DNA from: Pedobacter sp. BS3
Lineage (GTDB): Bacteria > Bacteroidota > Bacteroidia > Sphingobacteriales > Sphingobacteriaceae
DNA length: 64,000 bases
Direction of reading: 5' to 3'
NCBI RefSeq assembly: GCF_008274585.1
Contig: NZ_VTRT01000005.1
Span: 349,352-413,351 of the forward strand
The position numbers and the translations under genes are program-made. This document shows, in pieces, positions 26,606 to 35,502 of this stretch. Every line of letters starts with the position of its first letter. Position 1 is the stretch's first letter. The notes under the pieces are model-generated. The model did no database searches and was not told the origin of the DNA. It saw nothing but the letters and a program-made list of their open reading frames with translations.

Positions 26606-28495
26606 ATGAAAACTCTATATCGAATCAGATTAGCCATCATACTCGTTACAGTATTGGCCCTGGGCGCCTGTAAGAAATTTCTGGATGTAGTGCCGGATAA
26701 CGTAGCCACCATCGATAATGCATTTACCATGCGTTCGCAGGCCCAGAAATATTTATTCACCTGCTATTCCTATATGCCTGTAGAATCAGATCTGTCGGAT
26801 GATCCGGGTATTTTAGGAGGCGATGAAATTTGGGACGTAGCCACCAAGGGAGCCTATTTTGGCATTGCAAAAGGTACGCAAAATAAAATCTCTCCGTTGG
26901 GAGACCGTTGGACAAAATACTACCGGGCGCTACGCGATTGCAATATCTTCCTAGAAAATATCGGCCGGGTTCCCGACCTGGATCCAGCAGAAAGAGAGCG
27001 CTGGATCGCTGAAGTGAAGTTTCTGAAAGCGTACTATCATTTCTATCTGGTCAGAATGTACGGCCCGATCCCGCTGATCAGGGAGAACCTGCCTGTTGAT
27101 GCTGATAAAGAAGAAGTAAAGGTGTTTCGTGACCCGGTAGACAGTTGTTTCAATTATATCGTTCAGCTGGTTAATGAAGCTACACCTAATTTGCCTCCAA
27201 CAATTACCGATCCGGGGAGTGAATCCGGCAGGATCACCCAAGCCATTGCACTGGCATTTAAAGCGAAGGTATTGGTAACGGCTGCCAGCCCGTTATTTAA
27301 CGGAAATACAGATCAGTCGACCCTTAAAAATCCTGACGGAACGCAGCTGTTTAATCAAACGTATTCAAAAGTAAAATGGGATTCGGCCGCTGCAGCCTGC
27401 AAAAAAGCCATCGACTTGTGTCACCAGGTAGGTATGAAATTATACAAGTATAATCCCAGTTATTCGCAGTATAATTTATCTCAAACCATTACCACGCAGC
27501 TGAGCATTCGTAACAGTTTTACCGAAAAGTGGAACAGTGAAATTATCTGGGCAAATACGCAAACCATTGCTGCCACTACGAATCTGCAAAAGCTCGCTGC
27601 TACCTGGTGGGATCCGACCTTATTGGATGGAACTGTTGTTAGAGGTGAATTCTCTCCGCCATTGAAAATCGTAGAGATGTTTTATTCAAAAAATGGTGTT
27701 CCAATTACTGAAGACAAAACATACGATTATAATGGCCGATATGGTCTGCGCCGGTCTACCAGTGCAGAAAAACTATTAATAAAAGAGGATTCCCTTTCTG
27801 CCGTACTGAATTTTGACCGTGAACCCCGGTTTTATGCCGATCTGGGTTTTGATGAAGGAATCTATTACGGGCAGGGCAGATACGATGATTCGCAAGATCT
27901 GTTTTACCTGGAAGCGAAATATAAGGAGCGTAACGGCTACGGAAAACTAAATTTTGGTACGGTTACGGGATATTACATTAAAAAATACGTGCATTTTCAA
28001 AACGTTATCGGAACAGGAACCAATTACTCGATAACCAATTATCCGTGGTCATTGATCCGTCTGGCCGATCTGTACCTGCTTTATTCAGAGGCCTTAAATG
28101 AGTCTGAAGGCCCGGGAACCGAAGTGTATGAGTATATTAACAAGGTACGCGAACGGGCAGGGCTTGAATCAGTAGAATCGTCCTGGAGCAATTTCTCTAC
28201 TAACCCCGCAAAATACACCACCCGGGACGGTATGCGTGAAATTATCCACCGGGAACGGCTCATAGAATTAGCTTTCGAATCGCAGCGCTTCTGGGATCTG
28301 CGTCGCTGGAAAGAAGCCGAAAAAGAATTAAATAATCCAATTACCGGCTGGGATCTGCAGCAAACAACTGCTCCCGATTATTACCGGCCGGTTACCATAT
28401 TTAATCAAACCTTTGGCACAAAGGATTATTTCTGGCCAATTAAAGATTCAAATATTGAAGTTAACAGAAACCTGGTTCAAAACCTGGGATGGTAA
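26606..28495 (+). CDS. SusD/RagB-like lipoprotein of the rhamnose PUL
   Basis: 629 residues from ATG 26606, preferred over the GTG at 26597 because MKTLYRIRLAIILV opens a compact lipoprotein signal with Cys22 (LALGAC). Large for SusD. Family segments are FLDVVPDNVATIDNAF, FLKAYYHFYLVRMYGPIPL, LADLYLLYSEALNESEG, RERLIELAFESQRFWDLRRW and the C-terminal LVQNLGW. It is highly similar to the SusD at 58581, mirroring the similarity of the SusC partners. It captures ligand on the cell surface. Confidence 0.95.
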   Translation: MKTLYRIRLAIILVTVLALGACKKFLDVVPDNVATIDNAFTMRSQAQKYLFTCYSYMPVESDLSDDPGILGGDEIWDVATKGAYFGIAKGTQNKISPLGDRWTKYYRALRDCNIFLENIGRVPDLDPAERERWIAEVKFLKAYYHFYLVRMYGPIPLIRENLPVDADKEEVKVFRDPVDSCFNYIVQLVNEATPNLPPTITDPGSESGRITQAIALAFKAKVLVTAASPLFNGNTDQSTLKNPDGTQLFNQTYSKVKWDSAAAACKKAIDLCHQVGMKLYKYNPSYSQYNLSQTITTQLSIRNSFTEKWNSEIIWANTQTIAATTNLQKLAATWWDPTLLDGTVVRGEFSPPLKIVEMFYSKNGVPITEDKTYDYNGRYGLRRSTSAEKLLIKEDSLSAVLNFDREPRFYADLGFDEGIYYGQGRYDDSQDLFYLEAKYKERNGYGKLNFGTVTGYYIKKYVHFQNVIGTGTNYSITNYPWSLIRLADLYLLYSEALNESEGPGTEVYEYINKVRERAGLESVESSWSNFSTNPAKYTTRDGMREIIHRERLIELAFESQRFWDLRRWKEAEKELNNPITGWDLQQTTAPDYYRPVTIFNQTFGTKDYFWPIKDSNIEVNRNLVQNLGW

Positions 28496-28513
28496 CCTAA
28501 AAAATAAACGAAC

Positions 28514-29701
28514 ATGAAAAGCTATCTTATCGTTACGCTATTCGCCATTATGATCATGGGATATAGCTGTTCAAAAGAAGGCCGGTTAGATCATATTGAC
28601 GAAAATGCACCGGCACCGGCACAAATTACAGATATACAGACCAAAGGCACTGAAGGAGGGGCTATAATAACCTATAAAATTCCAAAAGATCCTAACCTGG
28701 CTTATGTAAAAGCAATTTATGATATCCAGCCGGGAGTTACCCGCGAGGCACGGTCATCTGTTTATTCAGATACCTTAGCGCTGGTTGGCTTTGGAGACAC
28801 GCTGACACATGAGGTAAAATTATTCAGCGTAGGTAAAAATGAAAAAGCCTCAGACCCGGTTAGTATTACGGTAAAGCCGTTAACGCCACCCGTGGTATCG
28901 ATATTTAAAACAGTGGAAATAATATCCGCCTTTGGCGGAGTAACGGTGTCTTTTACCAATACAACCAGGGCGAATATCGCCGTTGAATTAATGGTTGATA
29001 CTACCGGTAAAAATACCTGGTCGTCATTAAACACATATTATACGGCAGCGCCAAACGGAAAATTTTCGGTAAGAGGAATGCAGTCTGTAGAAAAGCGGTT
29101 TGCCGTATTGGTTCGCGACCGGTGGAATAATAAATCAGACACGTTGATTAAAAATCTGACGCCTAAGTTTGAAATAGAAATTCCTAAGAATGATTGGAAA
29201 GATGCCAATCTGAAAACCGATATCCCTAACCTGACCACTTATTACAAAACAAAATTATGGGATGGAAAATGGGATGTGCTTGGATCTAACTGCTTTGCGT
29301 CACCTAATGGCTCGCCTATCCCTCAATGGTTTACCATTGACCTGGGACATAAAGTCCAGATAAGCCGCTTTAAAGAGCACCAGGCCCCTACCTCGCATTT
29401 GTATATCGGCTCGGCGGTGAAGCGCTTTGAGCTGTGGGGATCAAATAATCCCGCATCAGACGGAAGTTTTGATAATTGGGTGCTTCTGGGAACATTTGAA
29501 TCGTATAAGCCATCGGGTTTACCATTAGGACAAACCACGGCAGAAGATAAAAACTATGGCAATTTCCTGGGCGAGGATTTTGAATTTACCGACCAGCCCG
29601 CTGCTTATCGGTTTATCCGGTTTAAAACCTTAGAAACCTATAGTAGTACCGGCCAGGTGGTGATTGGTGAGCTTACTTTATTTGGTGAGATACAGGATTA
29701 A
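28514..29701 (+). CDS. Surface lipoprotein, DUF4959-DUF5126-DUF5000 (discoidin-like C-terminus)
   Basis: 395 residues. Lipobox Cys19 (IMGYSC). The N-terminal third (DENAPAPAQITDIQTKGTEG, FGDTLTHEVKLFSVG) fits DUF4959, the middle (FGGVTVSFTNTTRANIAVEL) DUF5126, and the C-terminal third (QWFTIDLGHKVQISRFKEHQ; KRFELWGSNNP; YRFIRFK) DUF5000, a discoidin-like galactose-binding fold. It is a probable surface glycan-binding protein of the PUL, third in the SusC-SusD-accessory order. Its paralogue is at 60496. Confidence 0.88.
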   Translation: MKSYLIVTLFAIMIMGYSCSKEGRLDHIDENAPAPAQITDIQTKGTEGGAIITYKIPKDPNLAYVKAIYDIQPGVTREARSSVYSDTLALVGFGDTLTHEVKLFSVGKNEKASDPVSITVKPLTPPVVSIFKTVEIISAFGGVTVSFTNTTRANIAVELMVDTTGKNTWSSLNTYYTAAPNGKFSVRGMQSVEKRFAVLVRDRWNNKSDTLIKNLTPKFEIEIPKNDWKDANLKTDIPNLTTYYKTKLWDGKWDVLGSNCFASPNGSPIPQWFTIDLGHKVQISRFKEHQAPTSHLYIGSAVKRFELWGSNNPASDGSFDNWVLLGTFESYKPSGLPLGQTTAEDKNYGNFLGEDFEFTDQPAAYRFIRFKTLETYSSTGQVVIGELTLFGEIQD

Positions 29702-29728
29702 ATTTCGATGAATAATTAGAATAAAGGC

Positions 29729-30853
29729 ATGAAAAGAGTAATTATATATGTGTCATTGCTGCTTATAGTAACAGGCGGATCCATCTCCTGTAAAAAAATG
29801 GACAGCACTTATAAGCAGTTCGTTATCCCCGGAGGGATAACCTATACTGGTAAAGTTACCTCACCGGTTGTATATGCCGGACGTAACCGGATCAAGATCG
29901 CCTGGCTGAGAGGAACAGATCCAAATGTAACCCGGGCAAAGATAACCTGGAATAATAACCAGGATTCTGTTATCGTATCCATACCGGCTACAGGCGATAC
30001 CATTAGCGTCATTATCAATAACCTGGATGAGAAACGCTATTCATTTATTGCCACTACTTACGATGATAAGGGCCATTCATCAGTTCCTGTTGAGCTTCTG
30101 GGAGAAAGTTTCGGCACGAAGTATGAATCGTTGCTGGTTACACGGCCTCCGTCAAGAAGCGAGACAGATCAGGATGGCATACTGAATATTACGTGGGCTA
30201 ATGCCAATGTCAGCGGCGGGGCGTATGCCACAGAGATGCGTTATACTGCTACTGACGGCCAGGTTAAGGTTAAAAGGATCCTGGCAACCGAAACGCTATC
30301 GGCCATCAATGATTATAAGCCCGGTACAACCTATGAGCACAGAACGTTATATGTGCCCACCGGCATTAGTTTAGATACGTTCTATACAGCCTACAGGACA
30401 GAGCATGTGGCATTTAAGATACCCAAGGCTGGCCTGGCTGTTACTACAGACTCGTATGCTAAAACTTCGCAGCTCCCCAAGGGTGGCCCGCCTCAGTTTG
30501 CCTTTGATGATGATATCAGTACGTTCTGGCATACCCATCACACACCGGCCCCCGTTCCCGGATTTCCTCACTGGCTGGCAGTAGATCTGGCCAAAACCTA
30601 CCGGATAACACGGGTAGAGCTAACGTGCAGGCCCGGTGTAACCAACACCTTTACAGAGTTTACCATACAGGGTAGTATGGATGGTACCAATTGGTCAGGT
30701 TATAATTCGTTTACCTTAATTCAGAAAGATCCTACTCAAAGCTTTACGCTTTCAGACATTCCCCTGATGCGGCATATCAGGATATATGCAACCAAAGGGC
30801 CGAATGCTTATGCTAATTTAGCCGAGTTTACGGTATACGGCTATGAGGAATAA
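29729..30853 (+). CDS. Surface lipoprotein, DUF4998 plus F5/8 type C (discoidin) domain
   Basis: 374 residues. Lipobox Cys21 (GGSISC). Residues about 30-225 are DUF4998 (GRNRIKIAWLRGTDPNV; YDDKGHSSVPVELLG), the same module found at the N-terminus of the GH10 enzymes. Residues about 230-374 are a discoidin domain (PPQFAFDDDISTFWHTHH; HWLAVDLAKTYRITRVEL; MRHIRIYATKGPNAYANLAE). It is a predicted glycan-binding protein, fourth gene of the accessory set. Paralogue at 61718. Confidence 0.88.
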   Translation: MKRVIIYVSLLLIVTGGSISCKKMDSTYKQFVIPGGITYTGKVTSPVVYAGRNRIKIAWLRGTDPNVTRAKITWNNNQDSVIVSIPATGDTISVIINNLDEKRYSFIATTYDDKGHSSVPVELLGESFGTKYESLLVTRPPSRSETDQDGILNITWANANVSGGAYATEMRYTATDGQVKVKRILATETLSAINDYKPGTTYEHRTLYVPTGISLDTFYTAYRTEHVAFKIPKAGLAVTTDSYAKTSQLPKGGPPQFAFDDDISTFWHTHHTPAPVPGFPHWLAVDLAKTYRITRVELTCRPGVTNTFTEFTIQGSMDGTNWSGYNSFTLIQKDPTQSFTLSDIPLMRHIRIYATKGPNAYANLAEFTVYGYEE

Positions 30854-30885
30854 TGGTGGGTAAAACCTCCGGTTAATTTAAAAAA

Positions 30886-30926
30886 CTATTTAGCCGGTCA
30901 ACCTTATTAGGTTGCCGGCTAAATAG
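30886..30926 (+). terminator. Long intra-PUL hairpin
   Basis: A 17-bp stem, CTATTTAGCCGG(T)CAACC at 30886-30903 pairing with GGTTGCCGGCTAAATAG at 30910-30926, with one bulged T and a 6-nt loop. Only a mixed sequence follows on the plus strand, so partial termination or mRNA 3'-end protection between the import genes and the enzyme genes is more likely than full termination. Confidence 0.6.
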
Positions 30927-30947
30927 CATAATCCGGAATCAGGAGAG

Positions 30948-33900
30948 ATGATTAAACTACATGCAATAATTTTTAGCTTATTAGTAAGCTGCTTGGCCAG
31001 CCTGTTACCTGTTCATGCGCAAACCAGCTCTTTCCCCGATTTGAAAGGTGGATTCATGCATCCGCCGGAAGAGGCCAGGCCCTGGGTATACTGGTATTGG
31101 ATGCGTTCTGCCGTAACCCGTGCAGGCATTACAGCAGATCTGGAAGCCATGAAAGAAGCAGGCATTGGCGGAGCCTATTTAATGACAGTGCGGGGTACAA
31201 ACGATCCGCCCTATATTGATCCGCCGGTTGTACCGCTTTCGCCGGAATGGTGGGAGATGGTACGCTTTGCTCTTGCCGAAGCCGGTAGAAATGGCATTAA
31301 GATCGCCATGACACCCTGCGATGGCTGGGCGCTTGCCGGGGGGCCGTGGATCACTCCCGAGTTATCTATGCAGCACGTGGTATGGACAAAAACCAAGGTC
31401 GGGCAGGGGGAAATAGATACCGTTCTGTCCAGGCCCCGGGCATACAAAAACTATTACCAGGATATTGCCGTATACGCCTATCCTGTACCGGTAAAAGAAA
31501 TCGCAGCAATCCCTAAAGTTACAAGCAGCACAGGCGGGAATGTGCAGTACCTGGCGAAGGCTGGAAACAAAAAAAGTTTTACCAGTAAAAATAACTGCTG
31601 GCTCCGGTTTGAATTTGAGCGGCCATTCTGTGCCCGGTCATTGGTGATCAGGGCCAATAAGAATTACCAGGCCATGCGGCTGATGCTGGAAGTAAGCGAT
31701 GATGGTCAGAACTTTAGATCAATAGGCAGGCTGGAGGCCCCGCGTCACGGGTGGCAGGATATGGATGAGCCGGTAACCCATAGCCTTGGTGAGGTAAAGG
31801 CCCGTTATTTTCGCCTGGTTTATGATGCAACGGGCTCAGAACCGGGTTCAGAAGAGCTTGACTACGCTAAATGGGCGCCGGAACTAAGCGTGCAGGAAAT
31901 TGTCTTTTCTGCCGAACCGAAGATCCATCAGTTCGAAGGGAAAAGTGCCGCAACCTGGCGTGTAAGTAAGCGTTCAACAGCACAGCAATTGCCCGATAGC
32001 GTTTGTATACCGCTAAACCGTATAATCAACATTTCAAAATATGTAACTGCCGACGGGCGTCTTCGCTGGAAAGTTCCTCCCGGAAAATGGAACATATTGC
32101 GTATGGGCTACACCTCAACCGGACATCAGAATGCGGCGGCGGGTGGAGCTCGTGGGCTTGAATGTGATAAATTTAATCCTGAAGCGGCCAGGGCACAATT
32201 CAACGGCTGGTTTGCCGAAGCCTTAAAGCAAAACAGCCTGGCCCAGGTAAAGCAGATCATCAGCATGTTCCATGTAGATAGCTGGGAGTGCGGCAGCCAG
32301 AACTGGTCGCCGGTATTTGCTGCCGGGTTCAAAAAACGGCGGGGATATGACATCCTGGATTATTTACCGGTCGTTGCCGGAGTGCCGGTGCAGAGTGCAG
32401 ACGTATCAGAACGGGTATTGAATGATCTGCGCCAGACCATAGCCGAACTGACAACAGACAATTTCTTTGGTACGTTAAGCAAGCTGGCGCATGAAAAAGG
32501 TTGCAGCTTCAGCGCCGAGGCGACAGCCCCAACCATGACCGGCGATGGCATGCTGCATTTTAGTAAGGTAGATATCCCGATGGGTGAATTCTGGTATCGC
32601 AGTCCCACACATGATAAGCCTAACGATGTTCTGGATGCCGTTTCCGGCGGGCACATTTACGGGAAAAATATTATTCAGTCTGAAGCCTTTACTGAGCTTC
32701 GGCTGATGTGGGATGAGCATCCCGCTATGCTGAAAACATTAACAGACCGAAGCTTTGCCATCGGTATTAACCGGTATGCGCTGCATGTGAATGCCCATAA
32801 TCCCTGGATAGACCGTAAGCCCGGTATGACGCTGGATGGCATTGGCCTGTATTTCCAGCGGGATCAAACCTGGTGGAAGCCGGGAAGAGCCTGGATTGAC
32901 TACATAAAGCGCTGCCAGTATATGTTGCAGCAAGGCAAACCTGTCGCTGATATTGCCGTATTTACCGGCGAGGAGATCCCAAGACGGGCCGTATTGCCGG
33001 AAAAGCTGGTAGATATACTTCCCGGTGTTGTAGGGCAGGAACGGGTTAACCAGGAAAAGCAGCGTCTTGAAAATAAAGGAATTCCCATGCGTATCGTTAC
33101 CGAAGGCGTACCTGCGTCAGCCAATCTGCCGTATCCAGAAAAATGGATAGATCCCTTGCGGGGATACGCGTATGATTCGTTCAATCCCGATGCGTTGCTG
33201 CGGTTAGCCAAAGTAAAAAATGGCAGGGTAGAATTTGCAAATGGCATGAGCTATGGCGCCCTGGTAATACCTGGCATACAATCCCTATCGCCTGATGGCG
33301 TGATGTCTGTAAACGTTGCCCGGAAGCTGCTTGAACTGGCCAGGGCAGGAGCCTCCATTATCATCAATCAGCCTTCCGCAAAATTGGCCGGTATGAATGA
33401 TAATGCAGAGCAATTGAACCAGGCACTCTCGCAGTTAAATGCCATGTCTGGACTGAACGTATATCCGGGAGTATACCGGGATAGCACATTTGACAGGCTG
33501 AACATTCCAAGAGATTTTATTTGTACGGATGAGCATGGTCATATAGCCCCGGATATGGTATGGACACACCGGGCAGGTGCCGGTTTCGATATCTATTTTA
33601 TAGCTAACCAACGGAACGGATCCCGTATGCTGACCGTTTCTACGCGGGCATCGGGCGGAGCGCCGCAGTTATGGGATCCGCTGACCGCGGAAACACGATA
33701 TGCTTCGAGCTGGAAGCAGGAAGCAGGGAGAACGGTGCTGCCGTTAAAGCTGGAAGCCAACGGTTCCATATTTATCGTAATGAAGCATGGCGATAACGGT
33801 GTTGCGGGTAAAAGTGCAAACTGGCCTGAAATAACTTCGGTAATGAAATTAGATAAACCCTGGAAGGTGATGTTTAATCCTGAATACGGTGGCCCGTCAA

Positions 33901-34325
33901 AGCAGCAAACCTTTAATACGCTTGATGACTGGCGTAACAGTACGGACACCGCGGTGAAATATTATTCCGGTACAGCCACGTATACGCAGCAATTTAACTG
34001 GAAAAATAGCAAGGGATCTGATAATATATGGCTGGACGTTGGCAAAGTGGCCAACCTGGCCGAAGTATATGTGAATGGCATCAACTGCGGCGTTGCCTGG
34101 ACGGCTCCTTACCGGGTAAATATCAGTAAAGCATTAAAACCGGGTACGAATGAAATAAAAATAGAAGTAACCAATACCTGGGCCAACCGCTTAACCGGAG
34201 ATGCGGAATTGCCGGAAAATAAGCGTATAACCTGGACGGTTAAATCGCCGGTAGAGATGAAAGGCAGGCCATTATTGCCGGCAGGTTTATTGGGGCCGGT
34301 TAATATAGTGCAGCTTAGTTATTAA
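30948..34325 (+). CDS. GH106-type alpha-L-rhamnosidase (1)
   Basis: 1125 residues. Signal peptide about 1-25 (ending PVHAQ). The N-terminus EEARPWVYWYWMRSAVTRAG, ITADLEAMKEAGIGGAYL and GWALAGGPWITPE match the GH106 catalytic fold. A second block, FHVDSWECGSQNW followed by FKKRRGYDILDYLP, and QSEAFTELRLMWDEHP carry the conserved acidic residues expected for an inverting, calcium-dependent rhamnosidase. The C-terminus (VGKVANLAEVYVNGINCGVAW; NTWANRLTGDAELP) is a GH2-like sugar-binding sandwich. It is the most divergent of the Sec-exported GH106 set here, so a different rhamnosyl linkage is likely. Confidence 0.88.
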   Translation: MIKLHAIIFSLLVSCLASLLPVHAQTSSFPDLKGGFMHPPEEARPWVYWYWMRSAVTRAGITADLEAMKEAGIGGAYLMTVRGTNDPPYIDPPVVPLSPEWWEMVRFALAEAGRNGIKIAMTPCDGWALAGGPWITPELSMQHVVWTKTKVGQGEIDTVLSRPRAYKNYYQDIAVYAYPVPVKEIAAIPKVTSSTGGNVQYLAKAGNKKSFTSKNNCWLRFEFERPFCARSLVIRANKNYQAMRLMLEVSDDGQNFRSIGRLEAPRHGWQDMDEPVTHSLGEVKARYFRLVYDATGSEPGSEELDYAKWAPELSVQEIVFSAEPKIHQFEGKSAATWRVSKRSTAQQLPDSVCIPLNRIINISKYVTADGRLRWKVPPGKWNILRMGYTSTGHQNAAAGGARGLECDKFNPEAARAQFNGWFAEALKQNSLAQVKQIISMFHVDSWECGSQNWSPVFAAGFKKRRGYDILDYLPVVAGVPVQSADVSERVLNDLRQTIAELTTDNFFGTLSKLAHEKGCSFSAEATAPTMTGDGMLHFSKVDIPMGEFWYRSPTHDKPNDVLDAVSGGHIYGKNIIQSEAFTELRLMWDEHPAMLKTLTDRSFAIGINRYALHVNAHNPWIDRKPGMTLDGIGLYFQRDQTWWKPGRAWIDYIKRCQYMLQQGKPVADIAVFTGEEIPRRAVLPEKLVDILPGVVGQERVNQEKQRLENKGIPMRIVTEGVPASANLPYPEKWIDPLRGYAYDSFNPDALLRLAKVKNGRVEFANGMSYGALVIPGIQSLSPDGVMSVNVARKLLELARAGASIIINQPSAKLAGMNDNAEQLNQALSQLNAMSGLNVYPGVYRDSTFDRLNIPRDFICTDEHGHIAPDMVWTHRAGAGFDIYFIANQRNGSRMLTVSTRASGGAPQLWDPLTAETRYASSWKQEAGRTVLPLKLEANGSIFIVMKHGDNGVAGKSANWPEITSVMKLDKPWKVMFNPEYGGPSKQQTFNTLDDWRNSTDTAVKYYSGTATYTQQFNWKNSKGSDNIWLDVGKVANLAEVYVNGINCGVAWTAPYRVNISKALKPGTNEIKIEVTNTWANRLTGDAELPENKRITWTVKSPVEMKGRPLLPAGLLGPVNIVQLSY

Positions 34326-34345
34326 TGAAGGAATATGTTGCTAAA

Positions 34346-34410
34346 GTTTATAGGTTTATAGGTTTATAGGTTTATAGGTTTATAGGTTTATAGGGTTTAT
34401 AAGTTTATAA
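34346..34410 (+). repeat. Tandem octamer repeat GTTTATAG
   Basis: Six perfect head-to-tail copies of GTTTATAG at 34346-34393, an extra G, then two GTTTATAA copies at 34395-34410. It lies between the first GH106 gene and the GDPD gene. Slippage-prone; the copy number probably varies between strains. Confidence 0.9.
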
Positions 34411-34421
34411 GTGCATCTTAT

Positions 34422-34533
34422 AACCTATAAATAGACTCTTAACTCTGAAGCCATGGACCGGTGTCTTCACCGTCCATTTAGAACCTATAAAATTTAAGCA
34501 TGTTCTTATTAAACCTGTAAATAGACTCTTAAC
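34422..34533 (+). repeat. Direct repeat flanking a partial MITE-like copy
   Basis: AACCTATAAATAGACTCTTA at 34422 and AACCTGTAAATAGACTCTTA at 34512 bracket a partial copy of the element described at 14002: the hairpin core at 34455-34475 (with one extra C) and the right end AAATTTAAGCATGTTCT at about 34489-34505. The left end of the element is missing. Confidence 0.6.
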
Positions 34534-34601
34534 CTTTGTTTGAACCTTAACCTGGATGTATCTTCCCGAAGCTTAAAAAGTCAATAATATCCCTGATAAA
34601 A

Positions 34602-35471
34602 ATGAAGTATATAACATATCATACAATTTTCCGGCTATGGGTGCTTTTGCTTCCGGTAGCTGCTCATGCACAGCATAAATTTGACAAACAGGCGCATCGC
34701 GGAGGCCGCGGATTGATGCCGGAAAATACCATAGCAGCCATGAAAAATGCCATCGACTGGGGCTGTACCTTAGAAATGGATCTTTACATAACGAAAGACA
34801 GCCAGTTGGTCGTGTCGCATGAGCCCAACATCTCATCTGTTTTCGGACTGGATACCAATGGAAAGATATTGACAAAAGCCGATGAAAAGCGCCTGATGCT
34901 GAAAGATCTTACCTATAGCCAGATCAGGAAATATGATATTGGTACGAAGCTGCATCCGGAATTTCCGGAACAGAAAAAGATGAAGGCAGTCATTCCCTTA
35001 TTTTCAGAACTGGTAGATTCGGTAGAGGCCTATGCAAAATCAAAGCATGTTAAAGCCCGTTACAATATACAGCCTGGCCCGGCTTATACTATTTCCGATT
35101 CCTTTAGGACAGATTTTGTAAAACGGATGATGGATATCATTCTTTCCAGGAAAATTGAAAAACGGTCGATGTTCCAGGCGTTTGATCTGGGGATGCTCGA
35201 AACCGTACATCGCGATTATCCCGGTAAGATAAAAATTTCGTACCTGGTTGGCGCTTCGCGTAAGAACCTGGAAGCAGCCCTGAAAAGGCTTTCGTTTAAA
35301 CCGGAGATCTATAGCCCATACTATAAGCTTGTCAATCGGCAATTGGTGGAAGCCTGTCATGAAAAGAAAATAAAAGTAATTCCCTGGACAGTGAATACCA
35401 AAGAGGAAATTGACCAGTTAAAAAAGCTCGGAGTTGACGGTATCATTTCCGATTATCCCAACCTATTGTAG
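34602..35471 (+). CDS. Secreted glycerophosphodiester phosphodiesterase family protein
   Basis: 289 residues. Signal peptide about 1-24 (ending AAHAQ). GDPD motifs are AHRGGRGLMPENTIAAM (His-Arg and Glu-Asn), LEMDLYITKD (Glu-x-Asp metal ligands) and VVSHEP (second His). The TIM barrel continues to VIPWTVNTKEEIDQLKKLGV and ends DGIISDYPNLL. It hydrolyses glycerophosphodiesters in the periplasm. It lies between GH106 genes, so it may remove glycerophosphate or a similar phosphodiester substituent from the glycan, or it may simply scavenge phosphate. Confidence 0.92.
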   Translation: MKYITYHTIFRLWVLLLPVAAHAQHKFDKQAHRGGRGLMPENTIAAMKNAIDWGCTLEMDLYITKDSQLVVSHEPNISSVFGLDTNGKILTKADEKRLMLKDLTYSQIRKYDIGTKLHPEFPEQKKMKAVIPLFSELVDSVEAYAKSKHVKARYNIQPGPAYTISDSFRTDFVKRMMDIILSRKIEKRSMFQAFDLGMLETVHRDYPGKIKISYLVGASRKNLEAALKRLSFKPEIYSPYYKLVNRQLVEACHEKKIKVIPWTVNTKEEIDQLKKLGVDGIISDYPNLL

Positions 35472-35502
35472 TATCCTTGATTTATAACAAACAACATTAG
35501 CC

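Noticed and set aside
34346..34410. Octamer array considered as a CRISPR or attachment site
   Set aside because: Units are 8 bp with no spacers, and no cas genes are present; simple tandem repeat.
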